A DNA stretch of 64,000 nucleotides from Hepsetus odoe (GCA_017165825.1 CM029369.1:4528485-4592484); one strand, 5' to 3'; positions 25,361-37,641 are shown, counted from the first letter of the stretch. The notes: generated from the sequence alone by a model not told the origin. Translations and numbers: made by a program.

Positions 25361-25438
25361 TTTCCAGGGGGACTTTCCCTGTTATCAGGAAATGGAAGTC
25401 GCTCTGGATAAGAGCATCTGCTAAATGCTGTAAATATA
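25361..25438 (+). mobile_element. V-SINE-like 3' fragment
   Basis: GGGGGACTTTCCCTGTTATC ... GAAGTCGCTCTGGATAAGAG ... CATCTGCTAAATGCTGTAAA, the conserved 3' block only. Confidence 0.75.
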
Positions 25439-25560
25439 GGTTCCTCTCAAGAACCATTCAATAAAGGTTCTTTTATAGATTCCACAAATAACCCTTTGGT
25501 TACCATTATTTTAAAAGTACATATGCAATAGACTTCAGTTTTACTTTAGAGCTTCTATCA

Positions 25561-25778
25561 GCAGGGCAGTTCTGGTCTAGTGTTTAGGGACTAGGCCCCG
25601 AGATCAGAGGGCAGAAGGTTGCCCTTGATCAAGGTACCGTCTCCATCACTGCTCCCTAGGTGCTGGATATGGCTGCCCCCTGCAGCACAGTGTGGGAACG
25701 GGATAAATGCAGAGAAGCATTTTGTTGTGGTTCACTGTGTGCTGTGCTTCACAATGACAAATAGTCACTTTCACTTTT
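25561..25778 (+). mobile_element. SINE A
   Basis: Head GCAGGGCAGTTCTGGTCTAG with part of the box B region lost, core TGATCAAGGTACCGTCTCCA, tail AATAGTCACTTTCACTTTTT. Confidence 0.8.
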
Positions 25779-27040
25779 TTATATGAACCCAGTTGTTCCT
25801 TATCACTGCTTAAATGAGAAACAGATGCAGTATGTACACTGTCACAATTTAAAAATTGATCACCCAGTTTCAAGCACATGTCGCTCATACATGGCAATGA
25901 TTCTCAATCTGGTCCTTAGGTCCCTTCATAAGATCTGCATCTTGCAAGGAACAGAGCACAAATGTGGATTCCCTTGGGAGGTGATGAGGACAAAAACCAA
26001 TGATGAAAATCAAGTTCATAGCTTTCATGACAAAAACAACACATTTACTTATTGTAAAATATGCCCGTTCAGCCCACAACAGTTTAGCCCCACCCATCAC
26101 ATTGAAGTTATAAGGGATGTTTCAGTCCAAACTGCTGTTTGAATAGTATCACGGCTCCACCCGGAATCCAGGCATTACCACGCTCCCTGTCCCAGGACTA
26201 CCAATGACTCCCTTCTTAACTGAGAATGAAATCAAGTGACGTACATGGACATGAGGTTAAAAGGAATATAAAACAACAGACACTTGAATATTAATAGAAA
26301 AGAGATTTAAGAGCTCAGTCTACTTAGAATGTTTGCATTATTATTTAGAAATAATGCATTAAAAATTCCTCCAGAAAAAGAGAGCAAATAATTGGAGAAT
26401 AATGATAGGGAAGCTCTTGTAAGCCGGCCCATCCATCATGCTGGGAAAGCAGTCAGCAGCTTAGCAGGGTCCAATTGATTTGAAATAGCTTAGTAATGGC
26501 TTATTTGCATCAGAGATTTTCTTTGCCCAATATAGAAACGTGGCATATTTTGCTGCACAGTGTGTTCTGACTTGTCGATGCATGAATACTTGAACTGGCA
26601 ATCTACCACTGCAATCTACAAATGAGGCCTGACCGATATCTGAAAATAACTACGACTAATCATTTCTTTCTGTCACTGGAACATTCTGCCAATATTGTTT
26701 ATTTTCCGTGCCGGGATAAAATGAAGGAGACTTTCCCGTCAAACCATAAGAACACAGTCAAAGAAAACTCACAATAGTTTGGCCTGCATGCAGACATGTT
26801 AGTGCTCTAGAAAAACCATCATTTGTTCCCTGGAGCCTAAAGGCAGCTCAGCATAGATTGCTTAGACTGGGAAATTGAACTCTGTGGGCAAGCAATCTAA
26901 TTGTGAGCATGTAAATGAAAGGTTTTCTGGTAAACTAGGGCCTAGTGTGAACTCTAGTGGAGACAGCGCAAACCTAAAAGTGCACGGAGCAGATTGTTGC
27001 ACTCTGCAAAGACACCCTGGGCAAGTGCTGGAGGATCCCT
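25779..27040. other. No gene recognised
   Basis: A 119-codon plus frame (25,783-26,142) has no recognisable domain and begins at the end of a SINE tail; probably chance. Confidence 0.5.
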
Positions 27041-27247
27041 GCAGCGGTGGATAAGTGGCTTGGGAATAGGCCCCAGGAACAGAAGGTTGTGGGCTTGAAT
27101 CCCAGACCATTAGGTTGCCTTGAGCAAGGTACCATCCCCATCATTGCTCCCTGTGTGCTGGAAATAGATGGCTCCTGCTGCACAGTGTGCTTGGGTGAAA
27201 AGCAGAACTGTGTTTCACAATTACAAGCAGTCACTTTCACTTCACTT
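27041..27247 (+). mobile_element. SINE A
   Basis: Head GCAGCGGTGGATAAGTGGC, box B-like GGCTTGAATCCCAGACC, core TTGAGCAAGGTACCATCCCC, tail CAGTCACTTTCACTTCACTT. Confidence 0.8.
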
Positions 27248-27783
27248 CAATGTAAATCAAATCAGAACCAGTGGCAATGTCTGAGGTAGGGTTTCCAGCT
27301 AATTTCATTACTGTTTCGCACACAAAGGGTGAAAAGGTCAAAACTTCTTCAGATGGCCCAGGCAGGATCTGCAATTATGATTAGAGTACAGATTAGAAAC
27401 ACTTGATGTGGGTCGTTTGGTATTTAATCTCCCAAAATGGAACTTTAGGCTTAACTAGGATTACAAATAGCCCCAGTTTAAGCCCTGTTGTTTTCAATTT
27501 TAGTATCTGTAAATTATTCAGCCAAAAATGAAGGAGCAAATGAAGCTGAGAATAGCTTTATTTCCACTTCTCTTGTAAATTTACATAAATTATTAAATGT
27601 TTCATGACATAAATCAGAAAACTGAAATCATAGTAAAAACTATCCTCTGATACTTAAAACCATCTGCAAATTCTTGGGTATCCTTGGTGAAGAAGCACAT
27701 TTTAAATGATTTTCTGAGCAAAACAAACTCTTCCTCTAAAGACAACACAATTCCTGTTTATCTGTTGAATTTAACATATTTAA

Positions 27784-27785
<2 letters not shown>

Positions 27786-27812
<27 letters not shown>
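27786..27812. repeat. (ATTG)n microsatellite
   Basis: Five to six copies of the tetranucleotide TTGA/ATTG in uninterrupted phase. Confidence 0.8.
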
Positions 27813-27814
<2 letters not shown>

Positions 27815-28120
27815 TTACAATATGTTCGATTCCATGGAATTTAGAAATGGGGCAGTCAATTTTCAGTTCTGAAAAGGAAGTGATGACATTACATTTAAAA
27901 TAATTAGGTAAGGTACACACTTTGCAATAATTTAAAATCTTGCATTAAATGTTTAGAAGGTATACAGTTGCATATTTGGTGGAAGTAAAGTGGCACCCAG
28001 GCAAGTCGTTTTATTTCAAGAAAGAAAAGTTCTCACGATAGAAGCTTGTGGAGGAATTAAAATAATACAGTCTGCATATTACTCAACACGGTTCGTCCTC
28101 GAATGCCTTTTATTTGGAGT

Positions 28121-28408
28121 CCATCCATCAAATCACCTTTCATCTTAGCTGCTTATCCTGATTAGGGTCACAGGGGTGGTGGAATCTGTGCTTACAGGGC
28201 TAAAAACAGAGAAACGTCTTGGACAGCTCGCAGGTTAGCATCTCAAATCAAATCTGATGTGGGTCTTTGGACGAGGGGAGAAAACCGAATCACCTGGAGG
28301 ACACTTGCACAGACTCAGCGAGAACATGCAAACCCACACAGAAAGGCCGCCCTGAGAACTGAACCCTGAACATACACATGTGGCGGGACAGCATTAACCA
28401 CTGCCTCC
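28121..28408 (-). mobile_element. DANA/Mermaid-like SINE
   Basis: Reverse copy: CATCTTAGCTGCTTATCCTG, GATTAGGGTCACAGGGGTGG, GGGTCTTTGGACGAGGGG, GAGAACATGCAAACCCACAC and a tRNA-like end ACAGCATTAACCACTGCCTC. Confidence 0.75.
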
Positions 28409-30975
28409 AAAGGGCAAGTGCCAAAAAAATTGCACAAGCCCATGGCCATACTTTTTTCTAAGAGCAAAACAACAAGTAGGAATTTCATTTGGTTATCCAG
28501 GTAAAGATAAATGATCACGTACAAGTAAATCAAAGGGGTTAGGCTTTTGATGTCACAAAAAATAAACACAATATAAGTCGCCCCTTATTGTGCAGGGGTT
28601 TTTTTTATGTAGGATTATATAATAAACGCTTGAATTTATGATTTATGGCTTACTGTGAGCTAAAGAACTGAAGAAAATTGGAGAAATTGGGAGATTACTT
28701 ACAAAAGGGCAAACAAGGGCAAGTGGAGTTTGTTTAAAATGGACTATCCCGATACATTTTCAAAGCCAATAAGATTACATCAGAGAAGACAAAGGTTTTA
28801 TTATAAAGTGAAATATGAAATTCCTGTTCTTGCACACACACACGTTAGTTCTCTGCATTTAACCCATCCGACACACTGGGCTGCAATACCTGCACCTAGA
28901 GGGCAGTTGTGGAGTTAAGTGTTTTAACAGTCCTGGGTGTGAGACTGGGAAAGCCATGTTCAGAAAATCCCCCCTCGCCCACATTTTTCCCAAAGTTTTG
29001 TACATTGGCACCTTCAAAAAATCTTAAACTCATTTTCTGAAAAGCATGTAACATAGTGGGGCATGTATCTACCTTTCGAGTAGCTTTTTTCTTTTCCAGG
29101 ACTATACCAGGATATATAAAACGCCCTGATAACAGCCATAAATTAGGGTGTCCTCAAATAACCTTTGTTAATCAAAGAGAAACAATGACGTTCTTTGATG
29201 GGCCCATCTTCTTCTTGTTGTTCACTACGCGGCTTATTTAGCTGCCTGTTGCTGAGCACTTGTATACACACATAATACACATAATGAAGGCTCATTTAAA
29301 CGCTGTCCTACCCCAGGTTGGTTAAAAATAGAAACAAAAATTTAATTATCCTCCAATTGTAGGGGTGTATAATGAGCTGTAACCGAGGACCATCTGGTAG
29401 AACATGTTCACACTTCTCCCAAAGGACAGCTGCAGCACATTTTGTGGCCTAGCCAAATGAACATAATACCACATTCCATCAGAGGAGGAAAACCCGCAAG
29501 AGTGCAGCACTGGTGTTTGGGTCACTCATGGTTGTGTTTAATATGTCAGTCAGCTGAACCGTCATTACACTGGACTCATGAGGAAATAGGTCATGCATCA
29601 AACAGGGCCACTTTGATCTCAGCAGGCATCGTTTATGTGTCTCTTTGTCTCAGATGCTCCATTAAAGCCACATTGTCAAAGCTGAGAAATTTACAAAGCT
29701 AATTCCTTCCAACTGAGGCCTCTGATCTAAGATGCTCTTTTCGGCGGTCAAGTCTCATGGTTTAACCGTGAGATTTTTTGTTGTTGTTGCTGCCTTTGCT
29801 GCTGTCTCACAAGAGACACATGACACCCTCTCTCATACAGAAGTTCTTTTTCTTCACAAAATGACTAACCCTAGTGCTTTGCAGTGTCATCAGGCAATAC
29901 TGAGGTCTATCACAGGGTCTCCTAGTGTCATTATCCAATATGAGCCTCTCAAACGAGTGTACTGAACTGATTTTGCAAACGGAGAATGAACCAGGCGTGT
30001 AACCGTAAGACATACCTCACACATAAAACTCCTGAATTGTGAATTCCAGTTTTTGCTCATCCTAAAGTAAAATCTCTAGGAGTGATGCTCATTTTGTAAA
30101 GTTTATGAACTTTCTTAAATAGCCTGATGGAGTTATGATTAAAATGTTGCTCAGAGTGGAAAGCAAGCATAAACAACCCAGAACTCATGACTAAGTAAAC
30201 TTTCACACACCCAGATTTCTCATCCTTTGCTGTAATTAATGGGCTCACTGAGAAATGTCTGGGCTCACAGTTTTCACCAATTTCGACAGGTTTTGCATCA
30301 CCCGTCTCATTTTTATCAGTGTTAGACTGACAGATTGGCATTACACTGTTTGTGTGTATTATTATCCTGGGAAGCCTAAGTACAAGAATCTGTCAAAGAT
30401 GACATGTCTTTCAAAGGGATTTTAATTACATTAGTGTTTTTTCAGCCAGTCCAGTAACTCTACTGCAACAATGGCCACTTACTGAAGCTACTTTCACGGT
30501 TTCGTCTTTTAGTTGCTATGCTGGAATTGTTTCACTCTTTCCTGCTGTGATTTCCTTCTCAGTGGGCCAAAAAGTGTCAGTTGACACAGGCTGTGCCTCT
30601 CCATGACAACAATGGCCTTTGACCCCTGAGGATAGATGCTGGCCTTATCTGGACCACATGAGTCTCTGGAGCCAGAGTAAAGATAAGGCAGCTCTTAGCT
30701 GTAGATCTTCTGCATTCTTTCTTTTCATTTCTGCATTCTTTCATTTCCCGTTTTCAGAAGACATGTCCATCTAAAGAACATTAGGATTCACTGCTAGAAA
30801 AAAAAACGCTTTGGCGACAGCTGTTTGTGTAGATATTTACTACTTTGACTTGTGACAGGGTTTCGTCAGTGTGTGTCCTAGATGGTAAGCAGCTGATTGC
30901 CAGTTCATTATTTAAACCATGGTTATGGATGTTCAAGCCTAAATGTAATGATATTGGGTGCTCAGACCCTAGATA
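28409..30975. other. No gene recognised
   Basis: No exon-like or mobile-element signal beyond a possible SINE fragment at about 28,848-28,915 (TTAGTTCTCTGCATTTAACC). Confidence 0.5.
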
Positions 30976-30984
30976 GGTAACAAA

Positions 30985-32335
30985 ATCCATCCATCCATCC
31001 ATCCATTCTCCTCCACTTACCCGAGGTCGGGTCTCTCTGGCCACTTCTTCCAGCTCCTCCGAGCGGATCCCAAGGCGTTCCCAGGCCAGCCGAAAGACAT
31101 AGTCTCTCCAGCGTGTCCTGGGTCTTCCCCAGGGTCTCTTTCCGGGGGGACGTGCCCGGAACACCTCACCAGGGAGGCGTCCAGGGGACATCCTAATCAG
31201 ATGCCCGAGCCACCTCATCTGGCTCCTCATATGCGGAGGAGCAGCGGCTCTACTCTGAGTCACTACCCACAGCTCGTGACCATAGGTGAGGGTGGGAACG
31301 TAGATCGATCGGTAAATTGAGAGCTTTGCCTTTTGGCTCAGCTCCTTCTTCACCATGACGGACCGACGCAGAGCCCGCATCACTGCAGACGCTGCCCCGA
31401 TCCGCCTGTCGATCTCCCGCTCCATTCTACCCTCACTCGTTAACAAGATCCCAAGATACTTAAACTCCTCCACTTGGGGCAGGATCTCACTCCCAACCCT
31501 GAGAGGGCACTCCACCCTTTTCCGGCTGAGGACCATGGCCTCAGGTTTGGAGGTGCTGATTCTCATCCCAGCCGCTTCACACTCGGCTGCGAACCGATCC
31601 AGTGAGAGCTGAAGATCGCGACTTGATGAGGCCAACAGGACAACGTCATCCGCAAAAAGCAGAGACCCAATCCTGAGCCCACCAAACCGGACCCCCTCAA
31701 CGCCCTGGCTGCGCCTAGAAATCCTGTCCATAAAAGTTATGAACAGGATCGGTGACAAAGGGCAGCCCTGAGAGTCCAACTCTCACCGGAAACAGGTTCG
31801 ACTTACTGCCGGCAATGCGGACCAAGCTCTGACACCGATTGTACAGGGACCGGACAGCCCTTAACAGGGAATCCGATACCCCATACTCCCGGAGTACCCC
31901 CCACAGGACTCCCCGAGGGACACGGTCGAATGCCTTCTCCAAGTCCACAAAGCACATGTAGACTGGTTGGGCAAACTCCCATGCACCCTCCAGGACCCTG
32001 CCAAGGGTGTAGAGCTGGTCCACTGTTCCGTGACCTGGACGAAAACCACACTGCTCCTCCTGAATCCAAGGTTTGACTATCCGACGGACCTTCCTTTCCA
32101 GGACCCCTGAATAGACTTTCCCTGGGAGGCTGAGAAGTGTGATCCCTCGATAGTTGGAACACACCCTCCGGTCCCCTTTTTTAAAGAGGGGGACCACCAC
32201 CCCGGTTTGCCAATCCAGAGGCACCATCCCCGATGTCCATGCGATGTTGCAATGTTGCGTGTCAGCCATGACAGTCCTACAACATCCAGAGCCCTGGAGC
32301 CCTGCCACCGAGGAGCTTTTTGACCACCTCGGCAA
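30985..32335 (-). pseudogene. Rex3 reverse transcriptase and C-terminal region, frameshifted
   Basis: Two overlapping frames encode a nearly continuous RT. The first (from 32,335) has GVVVPLFKKGDRRVCSNYRG, CGFRPGHG and FVDLEKAFDRVPRG. The second (from about 31,779) has the CPLSPILF and FADDVVLL motifs and the thumb/C-terminus ending in RPRTRWRDYVFRLAWERLG. A one-base loss near 31,770, in the codons before CPLSP, separates them. Around 32,290 a short segment before GLQGSGCCRTVMADTQHCNI also appears deleted. The downstream frame then runs through the GGAT tail into flanking DNA, so its last 50 or so residues are not transposon. Confidence 0.88.
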
Positions 32336-33530
32336 CCTCAGCCCCAGAGATGGAAGAGTCCACCTCTATGTCCCCAGGCTCTACTTCCTCATCAGAAGGC
32401 ATGTTGGTGGAATTAAGGAGGTCTTCGAAGTACTCCCCCCACCGACCCACAACGTCGAGTCGAGGTCAGCAGCACACCATCCCCACTATACACTGTGTTG
32501 ACTATGCACTGCTTTCCCCTTCTGAGATGCCGGATGGTGGACCAGAATCTCCTCGAAGCCGTCTGGAAGTCTTTCTCCATGGCCTCACCAAACTCCTCCC
32601 ATGCCCGAGTTTTTGCCTCAGCAACCACCAAAGCCGCATTCCGCTTGGCCTACCGGTACCTATCAGCTGCCTCCAGAGCTCCACTGGCCAAAAAGGCCCG
32701 GTAGGACTCCTTCTTCAGCTTGATGGCCACCCTCACCCCCGGTGTCCACCAACGGGTTCTCGGGTTGCCACTGCGACAGGCACCGACCACCTTACGGCCA
32801 CAGCTCCGGTCAGCCGCCTCGACAATGGAGGCGCGGAACATAGTCCATTCAGACTCAATGTCCCCCACCTCCCCCAGGATGTGGTTAAATAAGTATGCCC
32901 ACATGTGCTCGGCGCCTCTCACTGGTGGCAACTCCAGAGTAGAAGAGAGTCCAGCCCCTCAAGGAGACTGGTTCCAGAGTCCAAGCTGTGCATTGAGGTG
33001 AGTCCAACTATATCTAGCCGGAACTTCTCAACCTCACGCACTAGCTCAGGCTCCTTCCCCACCAGAGAGGTGACATTCCACGTCCCTAGAGCCAGCTTCT
33101 GCAGCCGAGGATCGGACCGCCAAGGCTCCCGTCTTCGGCCACCGCCCAGCTCACACAGCACCCGACCTCTTTGGCCCCTCCTACAGGTGGTGAGCCCATG
33201 GGAAGGGGGACCCACGTTGCCTCTTCGGGCTGTGCCCGACTGGGCCCCATGGGTGAAGGCCCGACCACCAGGTGCTCGCCACCGGGCCCCACCTCCAGGC
33301 CTGGCTCCAGAGGGAGGCCCCGGTGACCCACGTCCGGGTGAGGGAAAACGCTGTCCAAATGTTGCATTCATCATAAGAGGTCTGAACCGCTCTTTGTCTC
33401 TTCCCTCACCTAGGACCTGTTTGCCTTGGGTGCCCCTACCAGGAGCATAAAGCCCCCGACAACATAGCTCCCAGGATCATTGGGGCACGCAAACCCCTCC
33501 AACACGATAAGGTGGCGGTTCGAGGAGGGG
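30988..33530 (-). mobile_element. Rex3 (RTE clade) non-LTR retrotransposon, internally deleted, TSD-flanked
   Basis: Minus-strand element of 2.54 kb between perfect 12-bp direct repeats GGTAACAAAATC (30,976-30,987 and 33,531-33,542). The 3' end is a GGAT-type tail (plus strand CATCCATCCATC at 30,988). The sequences used as universal Rex3 PCR sites are recognisable: CGGTGACAAAGGGCAGCCCT near 31,750 exactly, and ACCACCACCCCGGTTTGCCA near 32,194 with one mismatch. Coding remnants in order are the endonuclease start (LALGTWNVTSLVGKEPEL, near 33,095), a linker, the RT fingers/palm (CGFRPGHGTVDQL, FVDLEKAFDRVPRG), the catalytic LLFADDVVLLASS, and the Rex3 C-terminus RMSPGRLPGEVFRARPPGKR. The 5' end appears complete. 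Most of the endonuclease is gone. Confidence 0.93.
32919..33374 (-). pseudogene. Rex3 endonuclease fragment
   Basis: Open frame covering the Rex3 leader and the first part of the APE-type endonuclease (GTWNVTSL, then VREVEKFRLDIVGLTS). The frame ends shortly after DSGTSLLE. Near 32,890 the sequence jumps straight to the pre-RT linker (GEVGDIESEWTMFRASIVEA), so the catalytic core of the nuclease is deleted. It cannot encode an active enzyme. Confidence 0.85.
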
Positions 33531-33654
33531 GGTAACAAAATCAACACCCAAAAAGTGATTTATTCACAAATGAGTAATTTTATAATGTATGAATATAATG
33601 TATTCATGTAAAATAATGTATTGTAATGGATGCTCATCGTCCATGGACACTGAT

Positions 33655-33906
33655 GGGGGATCGGTGGCCCAGTGATTAGGGAGTTTGCCCCAGGATCAGA
33701 AGGTCATGGGTTGGAATCCAGGACCAGGAGGTTGCCCTAAGTTACCCTTGAGGATGGTACCATCCCCTTCACTGCTCCCCTGGCGCTTTCAATAGCTGGC
33801 CCCTTCTGCACGTTTGTGTTTATAGGTTAAATGTAGAGGTCTAATTTAGTTGTGGTTCACTGTGTTGTGCTGGGTTTCACAATGACAAGAATAGTCACGT
33901 TCATTT
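33655..33906 (+). mobile_element. SINE A, full length
   Basis: Head GGGGGATCGGTGGCCCAGTG, box B-like GGGTTGGAATCC, core GGTTGCCCTAAGTTACCCTT and tail AATAGTCACGTTCATTTG. It lies just beyond the Rex3 element and before a Tc1 fragment. Confidence 0.83.
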
Positions 33907-33914
33907 GTTGACAC

Positions 33915-34085
33915 AAGTGTTCCCCTGAAGTGGCATGTTCTCAAAGCAGTGCTCCAACAATACTGTTAAGCCTTCACAGAAATCTGGAGGCTTTTACTGC
34001 AGCAAATGGGGGATAAACTCCCTCATTGATTCCAAAAGAAATGCTGAATGAGCAGATGTCTATAAACTTTTGGACATGTAGTGTA
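33915..34085 (+). mobile_element. Tc1-like transposon 3' fragment
   Basis: Text resembling the C-terminus of another Tc1-like transposase (GCTCCAACAATACTGTTAAG; TGGAGGCTTTTACTGCAGCA) ends with the element terminus CTATAAACTTTTGGACATGT and AGTGTA. It follows directly after a SINE copy. The 5' part is missing. Confidence 0.5.
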
Positions 34086-35518
34086 AAGGGGCATGTGAAC
34101 AAGGCAAAAAAAGAACCACACCCTCATGTCTACATAAGCCCCCTCCTACTGTACAGTAGACATGGTTAGAAAGGTAACATGTCTTTATCCCTCTGGACAT
34201 ACTTTGCAGTCCAGCACATATGAATACCAACAGTAAAACATAAAAGAACATTGAATCATTCATTTGTCATGATTGTCAGGGACAGAATTTCTAGAGGTGA
34301 TGTTGTTTAGGGTTACAGCACATACACACAGATCCTCAGACCTGGTCTAAATAGCACAGGCTACCCCAGTGCAACAGGATACTGCAAAATGATCTCCTGC
34401 CCAACAGTATGCCAAGGGGGAGCTACAGTATACCCAGCAGGTCTGTCCCTGGCAGGGGAAAATAGGAAGTGGACTGACATCCGAGACCTTCTCCCCCTGC
34501 ATCTTAATCCCATTTTAAAAGGAACTACTTGACCTCTTTCAAGCCCACTGATTCTATTTAGAGTTCTGCAAAGTCCTGGGACACATTGTGGGGATGCTGT
34601 AACTGGCATGGGACATAGACTCTGCTTTAAGTCCATGGTTCGGAAAACAAGCACATCCTTTGAATAGTTTATCAGCATAGTTTATCTCTCATTTGTGAAG
34701 AGCAGCTGATCTTGCTGACTGATTTTTATAATCACTGTCTATTGTTACTTTAAATAACTGATACACTGAGCGCAACAATTAGTTTTATTTTATTCTTTGC
34801 AAAAATCATTATTTTGATAACACTTGTGCTGCTAGTAAGTGTTCAAAAATGATTTTCTTCCTTGGCAGAATGCCATAGTGCAACATTCGCAGCTAAAAAG
34901 TGACTATAATGGTAACAAAAGACATAATTCACTCAACTATGCTGTTAATAGACTGTAGATGATGAATATAGCTAGTTTTTCTGTTAACTATTAATGAACG
35001 CCATTTCAAACACTACCTATAGCTGATAACTACAGCGTTTGGTTCTATAACTACATAAACCATGTCATTTGATAACAATGTGCATATGAAAGTGCATTTC
35101 CTGTAGATTGATTAAAAGAAACGCATCTTTGACTGCCACCATGTTTAAGAAAACCACATTTCCACAGATTTCATTTTTCTGCCGACACGTCAGACTGCAA
35201 AGGATTAACGCAAATTGGGATTAAATGTCAGGTTCGTCTTAAAGAAAGTAAAAGGCTTTAGAATCGCCAGGAAAAATGACTGTCATGGTGGACTGGGGGG
35301 CTTGAAAATCCCAAATCACTAAGAAAAGATGATAATGTGCAATTTCATCTCCCGACATCAAGCATATCCAGAAAATAGTGCTGTGTGATGAATACGTGAA
35401 CAGAGTGTGACAATGTAAAGTTGTGATTAAAGGGAATGAAACATGAAAAACAGAACAAAGAAATGTCAGTGTATACAATGTTAATCTGACACCAAAAATT
35501 AAGTGATCTATTAAACAG
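34086..35518. other. No gene recognised
   Basis: AT-rich unique-looking DNA; frames of 112 codons or less without domain support. Confidence 0.5.
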
Positions 35519-35530
35519 CCAGCAAAGTTC

Positions 35531-35757
35531 CATGCCGCTTGTCCCAAACAGGGTCGCGGGGGAGCGCCGGAGTCCAACCCAGCGCAAAAGACGAGGGACG
35601 CACCCTGGACAGGTCACCAGCCCATCGCAGGGAGGAGCAAGACGGGGACGGCACCTTGCTCAAGGGTACCCCAGAGCAACCTATTGGGAAGGGGTTCGAA
35701 CCCTCGACCCTCCGATCATAGGGCCAACGCCCGAACCACTAGGCCACCACTGCCCCA
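35531..35757 (-). mobile_element. Composite tRNA-SINE, second copy, TSD-flanked
   Basis: Same structure as the copy at 15,070, flanked by exact 12-bp repeats CCAGCAAAGTTC (35,519-35,530 and 35,758-35,769). The head is almost intact, with box B-like GGTTCGAACCC. Both copies share the same head-tail junction, so the composite itself was retroposed. Confidence 0.87.
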
Positions 35758-35964
35758 CCAGCAAAGTTCAAAATAAAAATTAAACACCCCTGATCTGGAC
35801 TTTATGAGATGTTCCCAGCGCTTCATGTTGTAGGTCTGTGTATGTCTACACAGGTAGATGTAGCTGTAGATTTTTCTATATCAATGTCTTAAAGAACTTG
35901 AGAATCAAATTACTGGGTCAAATACTCACCACTTTTCAGGCCACCTCTTATTGAAATAATATTT

Positions 35965-36365
35965 CTCCCTAAGTCGGGTCAAGTAGGATTTTATTGTCAT
36001 TTCAGCCACATACACAGTACATAGAATAACGAAACAACGTTCCTCCAGGACCCTGGTGCTACACATAAGACAACATCTAACATTAAATAGCATTACATTA
36101 TTTCCGGTGTCAACCAAAGGAGGATGAGTTCCCTCTTTTGGGTCTTTTTTGGTTTCTCCCAAGGTTTCTTCCTCATGTTTGGGGAGTTGTTCCTTGCCTC
36201 TGTTGCCCTCGGCTTACCCAATTGGGGCTCGGACCCGGATTCTGTAAAGCTGCTTTGTGACAACAACAGTTGTAAGAAGCGCTTTATAAATAAAGTTGAC
36301 TTGACTTCACTGGACAAGACAAGACTAACAGTACAGACAAGATACACAAGGTACAAGGTACAAAG
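35965..36365. repeat. Nested dispersed repeats
   Basis: An outer repeat (GTCAAGTAGGATTTTATTGTC ... and, after 36,315, GACAAGATACACAAGGTACA) is split by an inner one at about 36,085-36,312. The inner unit (CCCAAGGTTTCTTCCTCATG ... GTAAAGCTGCTTTGTGACAA ... GCGCTTTATAAATAAAGTTG) is the forward version of the repeat at 3,655-3,850. The 113-codon frame over it is repeat read-through. Confidence 0.6.
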
Positions 36366-36458
36366 ACAACTACTTATCAATAGTCACAAAGAAGAAAAAA
36401 AAGAAATGCATAGACAGCTTCAGAACCAATTCACCAGCCATCCAGAGGACTTCCACTT

Positions 36459-36684
36459 AAAGTGAAAGTGACTACCCTTGTCATTGTGAAACGCAGCACA
36501 GCACAACACAACGAAATTCAACCTCTGCATACACACACGTACAGCAGGGGGCAGCTATTGGAAGCACCCGGGGAGCAGTGACTGGGACGGTACCTTGCTC
36601 AAGGGTACCTCAGGGCAACCTATTGGTGAGGGAATCGAACTCACAATCTTCTGATCCAGGGCCTAACAACTAGACCACTGCTAA
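36459..36684 (-). mobile_element. SINE A, reverse copy
   Basis: Tail AAGTGAAAGTGACTACCCTT, core CTTGCTCAAGGGTACCTCAG, head ACAACTAGACCACTGCTAAG. Confidence 0.83.
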
Positions 36685-37127
36685 GTATGATAAATCTGGC
36701 ATTACATGAACAATATTCACACAGAGCTTTTAAATATTGTGCACAAACTGTGTGACCAAATAATCTGGGTTTATAATCAGAAGGATGTCAGTTTAATACC
36801 TGGGAGCAGCAAGAAAAATGTGGGATAGTATTGGACTGATGAACAGTATACTTTTCCCACTCCTGCATCCATGGCTGAATTGCCCTATGGTAGGGCACTT
36901 GACCACATAACAGCCCTTCAGCTGCTAGTATTGTGTGTGTGTACACAAGTAAAGTTCAGGCAAGCCCAATAAAAAGCAAATAGCCCAAACATGCAACAAT
37001 GAGATGATTCATGAAAACATCTAGTAGTAAACAGCAGAACTGACAACCAAGCCCATTCTGCTTTCCCATTGGTAGGCTTGTGGACATAGGTTGGGGTGGC
37101 AGTAACATAATAAAATGCTTGTCCTTA

Positions 37128-37371
37128 AGTGAAGTGAAAGTGACTATTAATCATTGTGAAACACAGCACACAGTGAAATGTAACCTCTGCTTTCACGCAC
37201 ACACATGGTGCAGCAGGGGGCAACAATATCCAGCACCTGGGGAGCAGTGACGGGGACATTACCATTACCTTGCTCAAGGGTACCTCAGGGCAACCCGCCG
37301 ATCTGGGATTTGAACACACAGGCTTCGAATGCTGGGGCCTAGTCCTTAACCAGCTGGCCACTTCTGCCCCA
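37128..37371 (-). mobile_element. SINE A, reverse copy
   Basis: Tail AAGTGAAGTGAAAGTGACTA, a short internal duplication ATTACCATTACC, core CTTGCTCAAGGGTACCTCAG, head AACCAGCTGGCCACTTCTGC. Confidence 0.83.
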
Positions 37372-37641
37372 GAAGACAGTGCTACGTATCAGAAGAGAGG
37401 TTTGAGCCCACGCCTCCAGGGGAGGCTGCAACCTGAACTCTAGTTATTTTCTGAAATTAAATTTTCTCTCAGGCTACCTTTGGTAACAAGTCTTGACAAC
37501 AACCATTACCGAATAACAGACCGCCACTGTTCCTTTCTTATTGGTCATTTTTTTGTCTGGCACTGCAGGGTATGTACTCATCATTGGTTTAATCAGCCTG
37601 CCGCTGGCCAAGTTGTCTGATGGTTTTTATATTAGCAAGTT

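Noticed and set aside
32154..33450. Plus-strand frames of 115-190 codons
   Set aside because: Antisense shadows of the minus-strand Rex3 element, whose GC-rich coding strand leaves the reverse open.
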